From: Micromonospora sp. WMMD980
GTDB lineage: Bacteria; Actinomycetota; Actinomycetes; Mycobacteriales; Micromonosporaceae
NCBI RefSeq assembly: GCF_029626035.1
Contig: NZ_JARUBE010000003.1
Location: 6,510,001-6,574,000, forward strand
Reading direction: 5' to 3'
Length of the DNA: 64,000 nucleotides
This document shows positions 23,533-33,271 of the stretch, piece by piece (within the stretch, counting starts at the first letter, position 1; every line of letters starts with the position of its first letter). The notes under the pieces are model-generated. The model saw only the letters and a program-made list of their open reading frames with translations. It ran no database searches and was not told the DNA's origin. Made by a program: the position numbers and the translations under genes.

Positions 23533-26500
23533 TCAGGGGCGGGGGAGAGCCGCCTCGATCAGCGCGTTCTGCTCGACCTCGTGCATCTTCGCCGAGCCGA
23601 CCGCCGGGGCGGCGGCGGCCGGGCGGGAGATGCGACGCAGTCGCACCTCGGGCAGGTGCTCCAGCAGGTTGAGCGCGACGAACGACCAGGCGCCCTGGTT
23701 GGCCGGCTCCTCCTGGACCCAGGCGAAGTCCTCGGCGTTCGGGTACTGCGCCAGCGCGGCCCGGACCTCGTCCACCGGGAGCGGGTAGAGCTGCTCCATC
23801 CGGAGGATCACGGTGTCGGTGACACCCCGCTCCTGCCGGGCCTGGAACAGGTCGTAGTAGACCTTGCCCGAGCAGAGCAGCACCCGCTTCACCTGCTCCG
23901 GCGCCGGGGCGCCGGTGTCGGCCAGCACGGGCTGGAAGGTGCCCGTGGTGAAGTCCTCCACCGACGACACGCAGAGCTTGTGCCGCAGCAGCGACTTCGG
24001 CGTGAACACCACCAGCGGCTTGCGCTTGGGCGACAACGCCTGACGGCGCAACAGGTGGAAGTAGTTCGCCGGGGTGGTCGGGATGGCCACCCGCATGTTG
24101 TCCTCGGCGCACTGCTGGAGGAACCGCTCCGGGCGTCCGGAGGTGTGGTCCGGCCCCTGGCCCTCGTGGCCGTGCGGCAGCAGCAGGGTGACCGCCGAGC
24201 GCTGGCCCCACTTCACCTCGCCGGAGGAGATGAACTCGTCGATCACCGACTGGGCGCCGTTGACGAAGTCACCGAACTGGGCCTCCCAGGCCACCAGCGC
24301 GTTGACGTTCTCCACCGAGTAGCCGTACTCGAAGCCCATGGCGGCGTACTCGGAGAGCAGCGAGTCGTGGACGAAGAAGCGGGACCGCTCGCCGTCGGCG
24401 GTGAACGTCTTCAGCGGCAGGTAGTCGTCGCCGGTGCGGGCGTCGACGACCGAGGCGTGCCGCTGGACGAACGTGCCGCGGCGCGAGTCCTGCCCGGCGA
24501 GCCGGACGGTGACCCCGTCGTGCAGCAGCGCGCCGAACGCGATGATCTCGCCGAAGCCCCAGTCGATGTTGCCCTCGACGGACATCTTCCGGCGGCGCTC
24601 CAGCAGCTGCTGGATGCGCTTGTGCGGGGTGAAGCCCTCGGGCAGGTTGACGTGCGCCTCGCCGATCGCCTTCACCACCGAGGCGTCGGTGGCGGTGTCG
24701 ACCTGCGGCTCCGGCTCCTCCTCCCGCTTCGGGCGGCCGAGCTGGCGCGGCGTGGTGGCCGCGTCGCGGGTGGCCTTGAAGACGCGTTCGAGCTGGGCCT
24801 GGTAGTCGCGCAGCAGCTCCTCGGCGTCCTCCACGGTGATGTCACCGCGCCCGATCAGCTCCTCGGTGTAGAGCTTGCGGACCGACCGCTTCGAGTCAAT
24901 GATCTTGTACATCTGCGGGTTGGACATCGACGGGTCGTCGCCCTCGTTGTGCCCGCGCCGGCGGTAGCAGACCAGGTCGATCACGACGTCCTTGTTGAAC
25001 GCCTGGCGGTATTCGAAGGCGAGCCGCGCCACCCGGACCACGGCCTCCGGGTCGTCGCCGTTCACGTGGAAGATCGGGGCCTGGATCATCCGGGCCACGT
25101 CGGTGCTGTAGAGGCTGGACCGGCTGTATTCCGGGGCGGTGGTGAAGCCGACCTGGTTGTTGACCACCACGTGCACGGTGCCGCCGGTGCGGTAGCCGCG
25201 CAGCTGGGACAGGTTGAGCGTCTCGGCGACCACGCCCTGCCCGGCGAAGGCGGCGTCACCGTGCACCGCCAGCGGCAGCACGGTGTAGCCCTCCAGCTTG
25301 AGGTCGATCCGGTCCTGCTTGGCCCGGACGATGCCCTCCAGCACCGGGTCCACGGCCTCCAGGTGCGACGGGTTCGCCACCACCGACACCTTGACCGCGT
25401 GCTCGCCGTCCGGCGTGGTGAACTTGCCGTTCTGGCCGAGGTGGTATTTCACGTCGCCGGAGCCCTGGGTGGACCGCGGGTCGAGGTGCCCCTCGAACTC
25501 GGAGAAGATCTTCTCGTACGGCTTGCCGACGATGTTGGCCAGCACGTTGAGCCGGCCCCGGTGGGCCATGCCGATGACGACCTCGTCCAGCCCGGCCTCG
25601 GCGGAGGACTCCAGCACCTCGCCGAGCAGCGGGATCAGCGACTCGCCGCCCTCCAGCGAGAAGCGCTTCTGGCCCACGTACTTGGTCTGCAGGAACGTCT
25701 CGAACGCCTCGGCGGCGTTGAGCCGGTTGAGCACGTGCTTCTGCTCGTCGGAGCCGGGCTTCTCGTATTTCCGCTCGACCCGCTCCTGGATCCAGCGCCG
25801 CTCCTCCGGGTCCTGGATGTGCATGTACTCGATGCCGACCCGGCGGCAGTAGGAGTCACGCAGCACGCCGAGGATCGAGCGCAGCTTCATCCGCTGCTGG
25901 CCGGCGAACCCGTTGACCGGGAAGACCCGGTCCAGGTCCCACAGCGTCAGCCCGTGCTGGAGCACGTCCAGGTCGGGGTGCTTGCGGATCTCGAACTCGA
26001 GCGGGTCGGTGTCGGCCATCAGGTGACCGCGCACCCGGTACGCGTGGATCAGCTCGTGCACCCGCGCGGTCTTGTTGATCTGGCCCTCGCTGTCGACGGC
26101 CACGTCGCGCATCCAGCGCACCGGCTCGTACGGGATGCGCAGCGAGGTGAAGATCTCGTCGTAGAAGCCGCGCTCACCGAGCATCAGCTCGTGCATGACC
26201 TTGAGGAACTCGCCGGACTGCGCGCCCTGGATGATCCGGTGGTCGTACGTGCTGGTCAGCGTGATCACCTTGCTGACCGCGTTCTCGGCCAGGGTGGCTT
26301 CGCTCATGCCCTGGTAGGGCGCGGGGTATTCCATCGCGCCGACGCCGATGATGGCGCTCTGGCCCTGCATGAGGCGCGGGATCGAGTGCACCGTGCCGAT
26401 GCCGCCCGGGTTGGTCAGCGAGATGGTGGTGCCGGAGTAGTCCTCCATGGTCAGCTCGTTGCGGCGGGCGCGCCGGACCACGTCCTCGTACGCCTGCCAG

Positions 26501-27270
26501 AACTGCCGGAAGTCCATCTGCTCGCAGGCCTTGATGGACGGCACGACCAGGTTGCGGGAGCCGTCCGGCTTGGCCAGGTCGATGGCGATGCCCAGGTTGA
26601 CGTGCTCGGGGCGGAGCATCGCCGGCTTGCCGTCGACCTCGGCGAAGGAGTTGTTCATCTCCGGGTGCTCGATCAGCGCCCGGACCATCGCGTAGCCGAT
26701 GAGGTGGGTGAAGCTGACCTTGCCACCGCGGCCCCGGGCCAGGTGGTTGTTGATCACGATGCGGTTGTCGACCACCAGCTTCGCCGGGACCGCGCGCACG
26801 CTGGTGGCGGTCGGCACGGCGAGCGAGGCGTCCATGTTCTGGACGATCTTTGCGGCCACGCCGCGCAGCGGGGTGGTGCCCGCCCCGCTCGCGGCCGGCG
26901 CCTTGGCGGCCGGCTTGGCCGGGGTGGTCTTCTTCGCCGGGGCCGGCTCGGCCGCCTTCGCCGCCGGCTTGGCGGCGGGCTTCGCGGCCGGCTTGGCCGG
27001 CGCGGTCTTGGCGGGGGCCGGCTTCTCGGTGACCGTGGCCACGGCCTCCTGCTGCTCGGCGGGCTCCGGCTGCGCGGCCGGCGCGGCCGGCTTCTCCGGA
27101 CGCGGGGTGGCGGCGCCGGGCGCCGGCCGGTAGTCGGCGAAGAAGTCGTGCCATGCCGAGTCGACGCTCGACGGGTCGGCGAGGTAGCGCTGGTACATCT
27201 CCTCGACGATCCACTCGTTCGGGCCGAAACCCGCCAGTGGGTTCTCCTGCGATGTCTGCTGGGTCGACAC
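23533..27270 (-). CDS. kgd: Multifunctional 2-oxoglutarate decarboxylase/dehydrogenase (E2-E1 fusion)
   Basis: This 1,245-residue Kgd/SucA of actinobacterial type is the ThDP-dependent TCA-cycle step on 2-oxoglutarate. Residues 1-50 form the E1 N-terminal segment ([20 protein letters not shown]). Residues 52-125 are an Ala/Pro/Lys linker. An E2-like succinyltransferase domain lacking a lipoyl domain follows to about 360, with [16 protein letters not shown]. The E1 domain covers the rest: [18 protein letters not shown], the ThDP motif [25 protein letters not shown] and [18 protein letters not shown] 27270 is the start. In this group GarA, an FHA protein, inhibits Kgd; garA is not adjacent. A shorter minus-strand frame and a long plus-strand frame over the gene are shadows. 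Confidence 0.96.
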   Translation of the reverse strand: MSTQQTSQENPLAGFGPNEWIVEEMYQRYLADPSSVDSAWHDFFADYRPAPGAATPRPEKPAAPAAQPEPAEQQEAVATVTEKPAPAKTAPAKPAAKPAAKPAAKAAEPAPAKKTTPAKPAAKAPAASGAGTTPLRGVAAKIVQNMDASLAVPTATSVRAVPAKLVVDNRIVINNHLARGRGGKVSFTHLIGYAMVRALIEHPEMNNSFAEVDGKPAMLRPEHVNLGIAIDLAKPDGSRNLVVPSIKACEQMDFRQFWQAYEDVVRRARRNELTMEDYSGTTISLTNPGGIGTVHSIPRLMQGQSAIIGVGAMEYPAPYQGMSEATLAENAVSKVITLTSTYDHRIIQGAQSGEFLKVMHELMLGERGFYDEIFTSLRIPYEPVRWMRDVAVDSEGQINKTARVHELIHAYRVRGHLMADTDPLEFEIRKHPDLDVLQHGLTLWDLDRVFPVNGFAGQQRMKLRSILGVLRDSYCRRVGIEYMHIQDPEERRWIQERVERKYEKPGSDEQKHVLNRLNAAEAFETFLQTKYVGQKRFSLEGGESLIPLLGEVLESSAEAGLDEVVIGMAHRGRLNVLANIVGKPYEKIFSEFEGHLDPRSTQGSGDVKYHLGQNGKFTTPDGEHAVKVSVVANPSHLEAVDPVLEGIVRAKQDRIDLKLEGYTVLPLAVHGDAAFAGQGVVAETLNLSQLRGYRTGGTVHVVVNNQVGFTTAPEYSRSSLYSTDVARMIQAPIFHVNGDDPEAVVRVARLAFEYRQAFNKDVVIDLVCYRRRGHNEGDDPSMSNPQMYKIIDSKRSVRKLYTEELIGRGDITVEDAEELLRDYQAQLERVFKATRDAATTPRQLGRPKREEEPEPQVDTATDASVVKAIGEAHVNLPEGFTPHKRIQQLLERRRKMSVEGNIDWGFGEIIAFGALLHDGVTVRLAGQDSRRGTFVQRHASVVDARTGDDYLPLKTFTADGERSRFFVHDSLLSEYAAMGFEYGYSVENVNALVAWEAQFGDFVNGAQSVIDEFISSGEVKWGQRSAVTLLLPHGHEGQGPDHTSGRPERFLQQCAEDNMRVAIPTTPANYFHLLRRQALSPKRKPLVVFTPKSLLRHKLCVSSVEDFTTGTFQPVLADTGAPAPEQVKRVLLCSGKVYYDLFQARQERGVTDTVILRMEQLYPLPVDEVRAALAQYPNAEDFAWVQEEPANQGAWSFVALNLLEHLPEVRLRRISRPAAAAPAVGSAKMHEVEQNALIEAALPRP

Positions 27271-27475
27271 GGCCGCTAATCGCCTCTTTCACGCGGTTGT
27301 GAATGTCACGCGGTGGGCTCCCGCGCCCGGTTCGCCGGGGCACAGGAGACGGATCCCAGGCTACGCCGTGCGATTGCCACAGGCATTCTCGCCTCCGGCT
27401 GGTGGCCCGTTTCACAGAAGATGCCAGAAGTTCGGCAAACGCTGCGTGGCCCGCCGACTCCTGCTAGACGACGAC

Positions 27476-27514
27476 GGGCCCCGCCCGGTGACGCAGGGTC
27501 ACCGGCCGGGGCCC
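27476..27514 (-). terminator. Terminator of the ABC transporter operon
   Basis: GGGCCCCGCCCGGTGAC pairs with its complement on the other side of a short loop, with one mismatch (17-18 bp). It lies 15 bases beyond the permease stop on the minus strand. The remaining bases up to the kgd start at 27270 hold the kgd promoter region. Confidence 0.75.
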
Positions 27515-27528
27515 GGGTCGCGCGTGGC

Positions 27529-28353
27529 TCAGGAGATGTCGCGCCGTCGGATGGTCAGCACGCCGATCACGCCGGTCACCACCGCGTACCCGATCAGCAC
27601 CGCGGCCCCCGCCCAGCGCGGCGGGTTGCCGGGGATCTCGGCGCCGCTGACCATCAGCGAGGAGGCCAGCGACGGCACCAGCAGTTGCAGCTCGTTGATC
27701 CAGTCACCGAACCGCTGCGCCAGCAGCCCGATGGCGATGGCCGCGCCGATGGTGCCGCCCAGGTAGAGCAGGATGCCGGTCACGGTCGCGCCGATCTGGC
27801 TGCGGATCAGCACGCCGAGCCCGACGCCGAGCACCGACCAGAGCAGGTACGCCAGCCCGTTCAGGGCCACCGCGCGCCACACCGCCCCGCTGTCGAGCTG
27901 GGTGCCGACATCCGTGGCGTTCAGGATCAGCGGCGCGAAGATCAGGTTGAGCACCGTGGTGACGATCCAGAAGAGCAGCGCGAGCACGCCGGCGGCGACG
28001 AGCTTGGCCAGCATCACCGCCGTGCGGTGCGGCGCGGTGAGGAACGTGGTGGTCACCGTCTGGTGGAAGAACTCACTGGTCACCACCACGATGCCGAGCA
28101 GCATCACGATGAGCAGGCCGAAGAACTGGCCGTTGGTGTAGAGGTTGGCGGCGATGCTGTCGGCGCTCGACACCGCCTGGATCTGGTCGGCCTGGTCGGC
28201 CGGCACGTCGCCCACGTTGCCGCTGGCCAGCGCGTCGGTCTGCAACCAGTTGAAGCCCAGCGCGAGCGCCCACAGCGGCAGGCTGATCAGGCCGAAGATC
28301 CACCAGGTGCTGGTGGTGCGGATCTTGAGCAGTTCGGATCGGACCAGCGTCAT
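27529..28353 (-). CDS. ABC-2 type transporter permease
   Basis: A 274-residue membrane subunit with six hydrophobic segments. The N-terminus MTLVRSELLKIRTTSTWW is typical of ABC-2 permeases that begin with a cytosolic amphipathic helix. The large extracytoplasmic loop lies at about residues 38-75. SEFFHQTVTTTFLTAPHR is the conserved loop after the second helix. It works with the ATPase encoded directly upstream; the ATPase stop and permease start overlap (ATGA). The substrate is unknown; drug, lipid or peptide export are the usual options. Confidence 0.88.
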   Translation of the reverse strand: MTLVRSELLKIRTTSTWWIFGLISLPLWALALGFNWLQTDALASGNVGDVPADQADQIQAVSSADSIAANLYTNGQFFGLLIVMLLGIVVVTSEFFHQTVTTTFLTAPHRTAVMLAKLVAAGVLALLFWIVTTVLNLIFAPLILNATDVGTQLDSGAVWRAVALNGLAYLLWSVLGVGLGVLIRSQIGATVTGILLYLGGTIGAAIAIGLLAQRFGDWINELQLLVPSLASSLMVSGAEIPGNPPRWAGAAVLIGYAVVTGVIGVLTIRRRDIS

Positions 28354-29288
28354 CGGATCTCCGCCTTTCCGGCCGTCAGCTCCAGGAAGACCCCTTCGAG
28401 GTCGGGACGTTCGGTGGTCAGCTCGTGCAGCTCGACCTTCGCGGCCAGCGCGACGCGGCCCACGGTCGGCGCGTCCACGCCACTGACCAGCAGCGCGCCG
28501 TTCGGGTCGGCGTCGACCGTGGCGGACTGCTCGCGCAGCGCCGCGGCCAGCTCGTCCGCCTGCGGGGTGCGCACCCGGATCCGGGCGCCGTGCGTCATCG
28601 AGCCCATCACCTGCTCGACCGGCCCCTGCCGGACCAGCTTGCCGGCCGCGATGATCACCACGTCGTCGGCGAGGAGCTGCATCTCGGAGAGCAGGTGGCT
28701 GGAGACCAGCACCGTCCGGCCCTCGGCGGCCAGCCCCTTGAGGAAGCCCCGCATCCAGCGGATGCCCTCCGGGTCCAGGCCGTTGGCCGGCTCGTCCAGG
28801 ATCAGCACCTGCGGGTTGCCGAGCATCGCGGCGGCGATCCCGAGGCGCTGCTTCATGCCCAGCGAGTAGCCCTTGAACTTGCGCTTCGCCGCCGGGGAGA
28901 GCCCGACCAGGGCGAGCGCCTCGTCCGCCCGCTCCCTCGGCAGCCCGGCCGCCGCGCAGATCACCCGCAGGTGGTTGATCCCGGTGCGGCCCTTGTGCGC
29001 GCTGGACGCCTCCAGCACCGCGCCCACCGTGCGCAGCGGGTCGGTCAGGTCGGCGTACCGGTGGCCGCCGATGGTGGCCGTGCCGGCGGTCGGCGTGACC
29101 AGGTTGAGCAACATGCGCAGCGTGGTCGTCTTACCGGCGCCGTTCGGGCCGAGGAAGCCGGTGACCCGGCCCGGCTCGACCGTGAACGACAGGTTGTCGA
29201 CCGCGCGGACGTTCTTGTACTGCTTGGTCAAGCCGGACACGATGATCTGGCCGGTCGCGGCGTTGGGGCGTGGCTGCCCGTCGGACAT
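28350..29288 (-). CDS. ABC transporter ATP-binding protein
   Basis: This 312-residue ATPase has Walker A GPNGAGKTTTLRML, signature YSLGMKQRLGIAAAML, Walker B VLILDEPANGLDPEG and the switch His in LVSSHLLSEM. The C-terminal 80 residues (ELAAALREQSATVDADPNG) form the extra domain common in ABC-2 exporters of the daunorubicin/bacitracin-resistance type. Two ATGs sit side by side (29291 and 29288); 29288 is better spaced from GGAGAGGAG. The longer open frame to 29459 is antisense and has no start signal. Confidence 0.92.
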   Translation of the reverse strand: MSDGQPRPNAATGQIIVSGLTKQYKNVRAVDNLSFTVEPGRVTGFLGPNGAGKTTTLRMLLNLVTPTAGTATIGGHRYADLTDPLRTVGAVLEASSAHKGRTGINHLRVICAAAGLPRERADEALALVGLSPAAKRKFKGYSLGMKQRLGIAAAMLGNPQVLILDEPANGLDPEGIRWMRGFLKGLAAEGRTVLVSSHLLSEMQLLADDVVIIAAGKLVRQGPVEQVMGSMTHGARIRVRTPQADELAAALREQSATVDADPNGALLVSGVDAPTVGRVALAAKVELHELTTERPDLEGVFLELTAGKAEIR

Positions 29289-29427
29289 CATTCTCCTCTC
29301 CTGCCCCGGCGCGCTCGACGCACGCCGGTGGGACGCCGTTGCGGGGGCGCCCCGCACAGCCTTCCAACCCGCCGCAAGGGGGTCAATCAGGCGGGATGTG
29401 TACGCGCCGTCCTCCTCAGGGAGGAGA

Positions 29428-30207
29428 TCACCCGGCCGGCAGCGCGACCCAGGTGGCACGGGCCCGGCCCAGCAGCGCGCCGTCCGGCCCGTACAGGCTG
29501 GTGTGCACCTCGGCCCGGCGCCCCTCGCGGCCCACCGCGAGGCCGGTCACCACGCAGGCGTCGCCGGGCCGTGGCAGCGCCGTGACCTGCGCGGCGATCC
29601 GACCCAGCACGTACGGGCGGCCGGCCGAGAGCACCGCCCATCCACCCGGGCAGTCCAGCGCCGCCCAGACCGTGGCGGGCGCCACCTCGGCCGGCGCGCG
29701 GAACGGCGCCGCGGTCCGCCCGTCCGGCAGCCGGCCGGGAAAGATCCGCAGGCCGTCCGGGTGGTCCGGGCCGCAGACGTAGCAGCCGGGGAACGGGTGG
29801 TCCACCAGCCCGGGGTACGCGCGTGCGGCCTCCTCGGCGGTGGCCGGGTCCACCGGCGGCACCACCGCGTCCACCGGCCCGACCCGGCGTACCTCGGCGA
29901 CCAGCCGGTCCTGCGGGTCGCGTACCTCGCCGTCGGCGGCGGTCAGCGGGGTGTCCAGCGGCGGCGGCCGGCGCAGCGTGACCTCCACCGGCCCCTGGTC
30001 GTCGATGAGCGCGGCGAAGATCCCGGCGCTCCAGCCACCGTTGCCGGAGCCGTCCGGTCCGTGGAAACGGGCCTCGACCAGCACGTGCACCTCCACCTCC
30101 ACCTCCACCGGCGCCGTCGCCGGTGGTCGCCCGGCAGCCTCGCACATCCGCCGTCGGCGCTCCGCACGCCGCCGCCGACGGGCGTTCACCGGATCGACAC
30201 CCCTCAC
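29428..30207 (-). CDS. Thioesterase/hotdog-fold-like protein
   Basis: A frame of up to 259 residues. After an Arg-rich N-terminus come GGWSAGIFAALI, a FPGCYVCGPDHPDGLRIFPG motif and APATVWAALDCPGGWAV, the pattern of two-domain hotdog proteins often annotated as PaaI-like or hypothetical thioesterases. No catalytic residue can be named with certainty. The start is unclear. GTG 30207 is used here, but GTG 30192 (AGGGG ten bases upstream) and ATG 30147 remain possible; the Arg-rich stretch in between may not be translated. It is divergent from the acyltransferase at 30245. Confidence 0.65.
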   Translation of the reverse strand: MRGVDPVNARRRRRAERRRRMCEAAGRPPATAPVEVEVEVHVLVEARFHGPDGSGNGGWSAGIFAALIDDQGPVEVTLRRPPPLDTPLTAADGEVRDPQDRLVAEVRRVGPVDAVVPPVDPATAEEAARAYPGLVDHPFPGCYVCGPDHPDGLRIFPGRLPDGRTAAPFRAPAEVAPATVWAALDCPGGWAVLSAGRPYVLGRIAAQVTALPRPGDACVVTGLAVGREGRRAEVHTSLYGPDGALLGRARATWVALPAG

Positions 30208-30244
30208 CCCGGGTACGGCAACCCGGGGCCCTTACACAGGACCC

Positions 30245-31021
30245 ATGGCTGTTCTGCACGCCGCTGGCGCACCCATCACGACCAGCGGTTACACCCTGCT
30301 GATCGCCGACGACCCGAACCTGGTCGCGGCCGCGCAACGCCTGCGCCACGAGGTGTTCGCCGGGGAACTCGGCGCCACCCTGCCGCCCGGGTCCGCCGGG
30401 CTCGACACCGACGAGTTCGACGCGCACTGCGACCACCTGGTGGTGCTCCGCGAGGGCACCGGCGAGGTGGTCGGCACCTACCGGCTGCTGCCGCCCGGCC
30501 GCACCGACCGGCGGTACGCCGACGGCGAGTTCGACCTGGGCGCGCTGGCCCCGCTCCGCGACGACCTGGTCGAGGCCGGCCGCTCCTGCGTGCACCCGGA
30601 CCACCGCACCGGCGCCGTGATCAACCTGATGTGGGCCGGCATCTGCCGCTACCTGCACCTGCGCGGCTCGCGCTGGCTCGGCGGCTGCGCCTCGGTGCCG
30701 GTCGCCGACGGCGGGGTCGCGGCCGCCGAGGTGTGGGCGCAGGTCACCGACCGGCACCTCGCTCCGCCGCCACTGCGGGTGACCCCGCGCCGCCCCTGGT
30801 TCGCCGAGGCGCCGCTCGCCGGTGCCGCCCCGCTCACCCCGGCCGAACGCCGGGCGCTCGTCCCGCCGCTGCTCCGCGGCTACCTGCGGCTGGGCGCCTG
30901 GGTCGCGGGCGAGCCGGCGTACGACCCGGACTTCGGCTGCGCCGACTTCTACGTGCTGTTCTCGCTGGACCGGATGAACCCGCGCCACCTGCGGCACTTC
31001 CTCGGCGAGGTGGCACCGTGA
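30245..31021 (+). CDS. OlsB-like N-acyltransferase (GNAT family)
   Basis: The 258-residue protein belongs to the acyl-ACP/CoA-dependent N-acyltransferases (Acetyltransf_5) that include OlsB, which makes lyso-ornithine lipid. Motifs include RLRHEVFAGELGATLPP, DHLVVLREGTGEVVGTYRLL, AGRSCVHPDHRTGAVINLMW and the C-terminal DPDFGCADFYVLFSLDRM. It overlaps an O-acyltransferase gene by four bases (GTGA). Together they match the olsB-olsA pair for ornithine lipids, phosphorus-free membrane lipids. ATG 30245 follows AGGA. Confidence 0.82.
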   Translation: MAVLHAAGAPITTSGYTLLIADDPNLVAAAQRLRHEVFAGELGATLPPGSAGLDTDEFDAHCDHLVVLREGTGEVVGTYRLLPPGRTDRRYADGEFDLGALAPLRDDLVEAGRSCVHPDHRTGAVINLMWAGICRYLHLRGSRWLGGCASVPVADGGVAAAEVWAQVTDRHLAPPPLRVTPRRPWFAEAPLAGAAPLTPAERRALVPPLLRGYLRLGAWVAGEPAYDPDFGCADFYVLFSLDRMNPRHLRHFLGEVAP

Positions 31022-32106
31022 CGCGGCTCGTGGACACCGCGCACCCGAGCCGGGCCGGCGTCGCCGGTCCCCCGGCCGGCGACCGTCCGGCCGGCGACGG
31101 GCTGTGGCGGCCCGCCTCCGGCTGCGGGCCGAGCTGCCTGCCACCACCGGCCGCGCCGGACGTGTCCGCCCCGCGCCGGCTCGGCCGGCTGCTCGGCGTA
31201 CTCGGAATGCTCCTGGTCGGGGCCGGTCTGGCCGCGCTCCTGCCGGTGCTGCCGGCGGCCGACCGGCAGGCCGCGCTGCGCGGCTGGGCCCGGGGAACGC
31301 TGCGGGCCCTCGGCGTGCGGTTGGTGGTCCGGGGCCGGCCGCCGCGCCGCCGCGCGCTGCTGGTCGCCAACCACGTCTCCTGGCTGGACGTGCTGGCGGT
31401 GCTCGCGGTGTCGCCGGCCCGGATGCTGGCCAAGCGGGAGGTCCGGGGCTGGCCGGTGGTGGGCGCGCTGGCCGCCGCGGCCGGAACCGTCTTCGTGGAC
31501 CGGTCCCGGCCGCGCGAGCTGCCGGCGACGGTCGCCCGGGTGGCCGACGCGCTGCGCGGCGGGCACCCGGTGGCGGTGTTCCCGGAGGGCACGACGTGGT
31601 GCGGCGCGGCGGGCGGTTGCCGCCCCGGTTGCGGCTTCCGCCCGGCGATGTTCGAGGCGGCGGTGGCGGCCGGCGCGCCGGTGGTGCCGCTGGCCGTCGC
31701 CTACCGTTACGCCGGTGACCCGAGCACGTTGCCCGCCTTCCTCGGTGCGGACACGCTCTGGGCGTCGGTCCGGCGGGTGCTGGCCGCCCGGGACCTGACC
31801 GTGGCGGTGACGGTGGCCGCCGCGTTGCATCCGGCCGACGGGGCGGACCGCCGGCTGCTGGCCCGCGCCGCCGAGGCCGCGATCCACCGGGCCCCGCCCC
31901 CACGGGCACGCGCGCCGCGTCCCGCGCGGACGCCCTCCCGCGCAGCGACCTCGCCCGAGCTGCTGTCCTCGCCCGAGCCGCTGCGCTCGGCCGCATTGCT
32001 GCCCGGGTCCACTGCCGGGTCCACTGCCGGGGCCGGTGCCGGTCCCGGGTTCGGGACGGTGCGGGAAGACCGGCCGACCGGAACCGGGCTCGATCTGGCT
32101 GCCTGA
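31018..32106 (+). CDS. OlsA/PlsC-like 1-acyl acyltransferase
   Basis: This 362-residue membrane-associated acyltransferase carries the HX4D catalytic motif in VANHVSWLDVLAVLA and the substrate motif in VFPEGTTWCG. A hydrophobic helix spans residues 57-78. Two oddities are visible. A Cys/Gly-rich insert (WCGAAGGCRPGCGFRP) follows the EGTT motif. The last 75 residues form a Pro/Ser/Ala-rich tail with short duplications such as GSTAGSTAGAGAG. Coupling to the OlsB-like gene suggests that it adds the second, ester-linked chain of ornithine lipid. GTG 31018 overlaps the preceding stop. Confidence 0.82.
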   Translation: MTRLVDTAHPSRAGVAGPPAGDRPAGDGLWRPASGCGPSCLPPPAAPDVSAPRRLGRLLGVLGMLLVGAGLAALLPVLPAADRQAALRGWARGTLRALGVRLVVRGRPPRRRALLVANHVSWLDVLAVLAVSPARMLAKREVRGWPVVGALAAAAGTVFVDRSRPRELPATVARVADALRGGHPVAVFPEGTTWCGAAGGCRPGCGFRPAMFEAAVAAGAPVVPLAVAYRYAGDPSTLPAFLGADTLWASVRRVLAARDLTVAVTVAAALHPADGADRRLLARAAEAAIHRAPPPRARAPRPARTPSRAATSPELLSSPEPLRSAALLPGSTAGSTAGAGAGPGFGTVREDRPTGTGLDLAA

Positions 32107-32242
32107 CGCGCCGCCCGCGCCGGGGCGCACGTGCTGCGCCCGCATGCGGAGCGGGGCGCTGCGGGAAGGCACGGCGATCGGGGGCCGCCGTGGGACGCGA
32201 CGCGTGGGCGTGTCGCGCCCGGAAAGGGAGGAGACCCGCAGG

Positions 32243-32286
32243 GCGGTATACCTCAAAGTCATAATTATTCCTCTGAGGTATACCGC
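32243..32286. promoter_or_regulatory. 13-bp perfect inverted repeat with AT-rich spacer
   Basis: GCGGTATACCTCA and TGAGGTATACCGC are exact complements around an 18-base spacer that is almost all A/T (aagtcataattattcctc). Each arm contains the 8-bp palindrome GGTATACC. In a GC-rich genome this stands out strongly. It lies 137 bases after the acyltransferase stop and about 145 bases before the DUF4097 start, so it could be an operator or a hairpin terminator of the OlsA-like gene. Confidence 0.6.
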
Positions 32287-32336
32287 ATCCACGGCGCATG
32301 CCTTTCAGCGGCGTGACGCAGCGTGGTCAGGCCCGA

Positions 32337-32379
32337 AACGCGATACAGTCTTGTTGGATCGCGATGTATCGCGTTATGC
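32337..32379 (+). promoter_or_regulatory. Promoter of the DUF4097-PadR operon with inverted-repeat operator
   Basis: TTGTTG (32351-32356) and TTATGC (32374-32379) are spaced 17 bp and form a credible sigma-70-like promoter. The 11-bp perfect inverted repeat AACGCGATACA / TGTATCGCGTT (32337-32347 and 32365-32375, spacer 17) embraces the -35 and reaches the -10. A second palindrome ATCGCGAT lies between. The PadR repressor encoded in the operon is the natural candidate to bind here. Confidence 0.65.
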
Positions 32380-32431
32380 TCCTTCTGTTGTTCGACGCGT
32401 CGCGGTGACACGTCGGCGAGGGGAGGACGCC

Positions 32432-33271
32432 ATGGCCAGTTGGACTGTCGACGGCCCGCAGCGGATCACGCTCGACGAGCCGGTCACCCGGCTGGACGTC
32501 CGGCTGGTCAGCGGGCGGCTCAACGTGGTCGGCACGGACGGCCCGGCCCGGGTCGACGTCACCCGGGTCAGCCGGCGGCCGCTCGTGGTCGAGCTCCGCG
32601 ACGGGCGGCTGAGCGTCGGTCACGAGCGCTTCCCTCGCCGGCCCGGCGTGCTCTGGTGGCTCGGTCAGCTCCGTCGCCGGTTCCGCGCCGAGGTGTCGGT
32701 GGCCGTGCCGGCCCAGGCGCTGGCCGACCTGCGCCTGGTCGACGGCGCGCTGGTCGCCTCCGGGCTGCGCCGCGACACCCGGGTCGACGTCACCTCCGGC
32801 CAGGTCACCCTGATGGGACTGCGCGGCCGCACCACCGCCAAGGTCGTCTCCGGCCCGGTGGAGGCGCTCGGCATCGGCGGCGACCTCGACCTGGAGACCG
32901 TCTCGGGCGAGCTGATCCTGGCCGACAGCGCGCCCGACCGGGTCCGCGCCCACGCCGTCTCCGGCTCGATCACCTGCGACCTGGACAACCCCCGGGGCAG
33001 CGAGATCAAGCTCAGCGCCATCTCCGGCAGCATCACCGTCCGGGTCCGCGAGGACAGCGATCTCAGCGTGCACCTGCACACCACCTCCGGCCGGATCACC
33101 AGCGGCTTCCCGCAGATCTGCGGCGGCCAGCACGGTTTCGGCGCGGTCAAGGACAGCCACGGGGTGCTCGGCGGGGGCGCGGGTAAGCTCTGGGCGTCCG
33201 CGACGTCCGGCAGCATCGCGCTGCTGGCCCGCCCGGTCCCGGACGTCGCCGACCAGGAGGACCTGCCGTGA
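32432..33271 (+). CDS. DUF4097 beta-helix-like protein
   Basis: The 279-residue protein has no signal peptide or membrane segment. It is built of repeated short strands (RLDVRLVSGRLNVVG, VDVTSGQVTLMGL, AKVVSGPVEALGIGG, LETVSGELILADS, AHAVSGSITCDL and more), the beta-solenoid pattern of DUF4097/adhesin-like domains. Molecular function is unknown. GGGAGG lies five bases before ATG 32432. The last codon overlaps a padR gene (GTGA), a very common DUF4097-PadR pair in actinobacteria that is thought to respond to envelope or chemical stress. Confidence 0.85.
   Translation: MASWTVDGPQRITLDEPVTRLDVRLVSGRLNVVGTDGPARVDVTRVSRRPLVVELRDGRLSVGHERFPRRPGVLWWLGQLRRRFRAEVSVAVPAQALADLRLVDGALVASGLRRDTRVDVTSGQVTLMGLRGRTTAKVVSGPVEALGIGGDLDLETVSGELILADSAPDRVRAHAVSGSITCDLDNPRGSEIKLSAISGSITVRVREDSDLSVHLHTTSGRITSGFPQICGGQHGFGAVKDSHGVLGGGAGKLWASATSGSIALLARPVPDVADQEDLP

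Noticed and set aside
23581..27279. Open frame of 1,232 codons on the plus strand over kgd
   Set aside because: Shadow of kgd; the composition is typical of reverse-complement reading and the kgd frame has all catalytic motifs.
32243..32273. Minus-strand GAGGAATAATT-ATG that looks like a ribosome-binding site and start inside the AT-rich spacer
   Set aside because: The following frame is antisense to the OlsA-like acyltransferase and reads as Arg/Pro/Ala low complexity.
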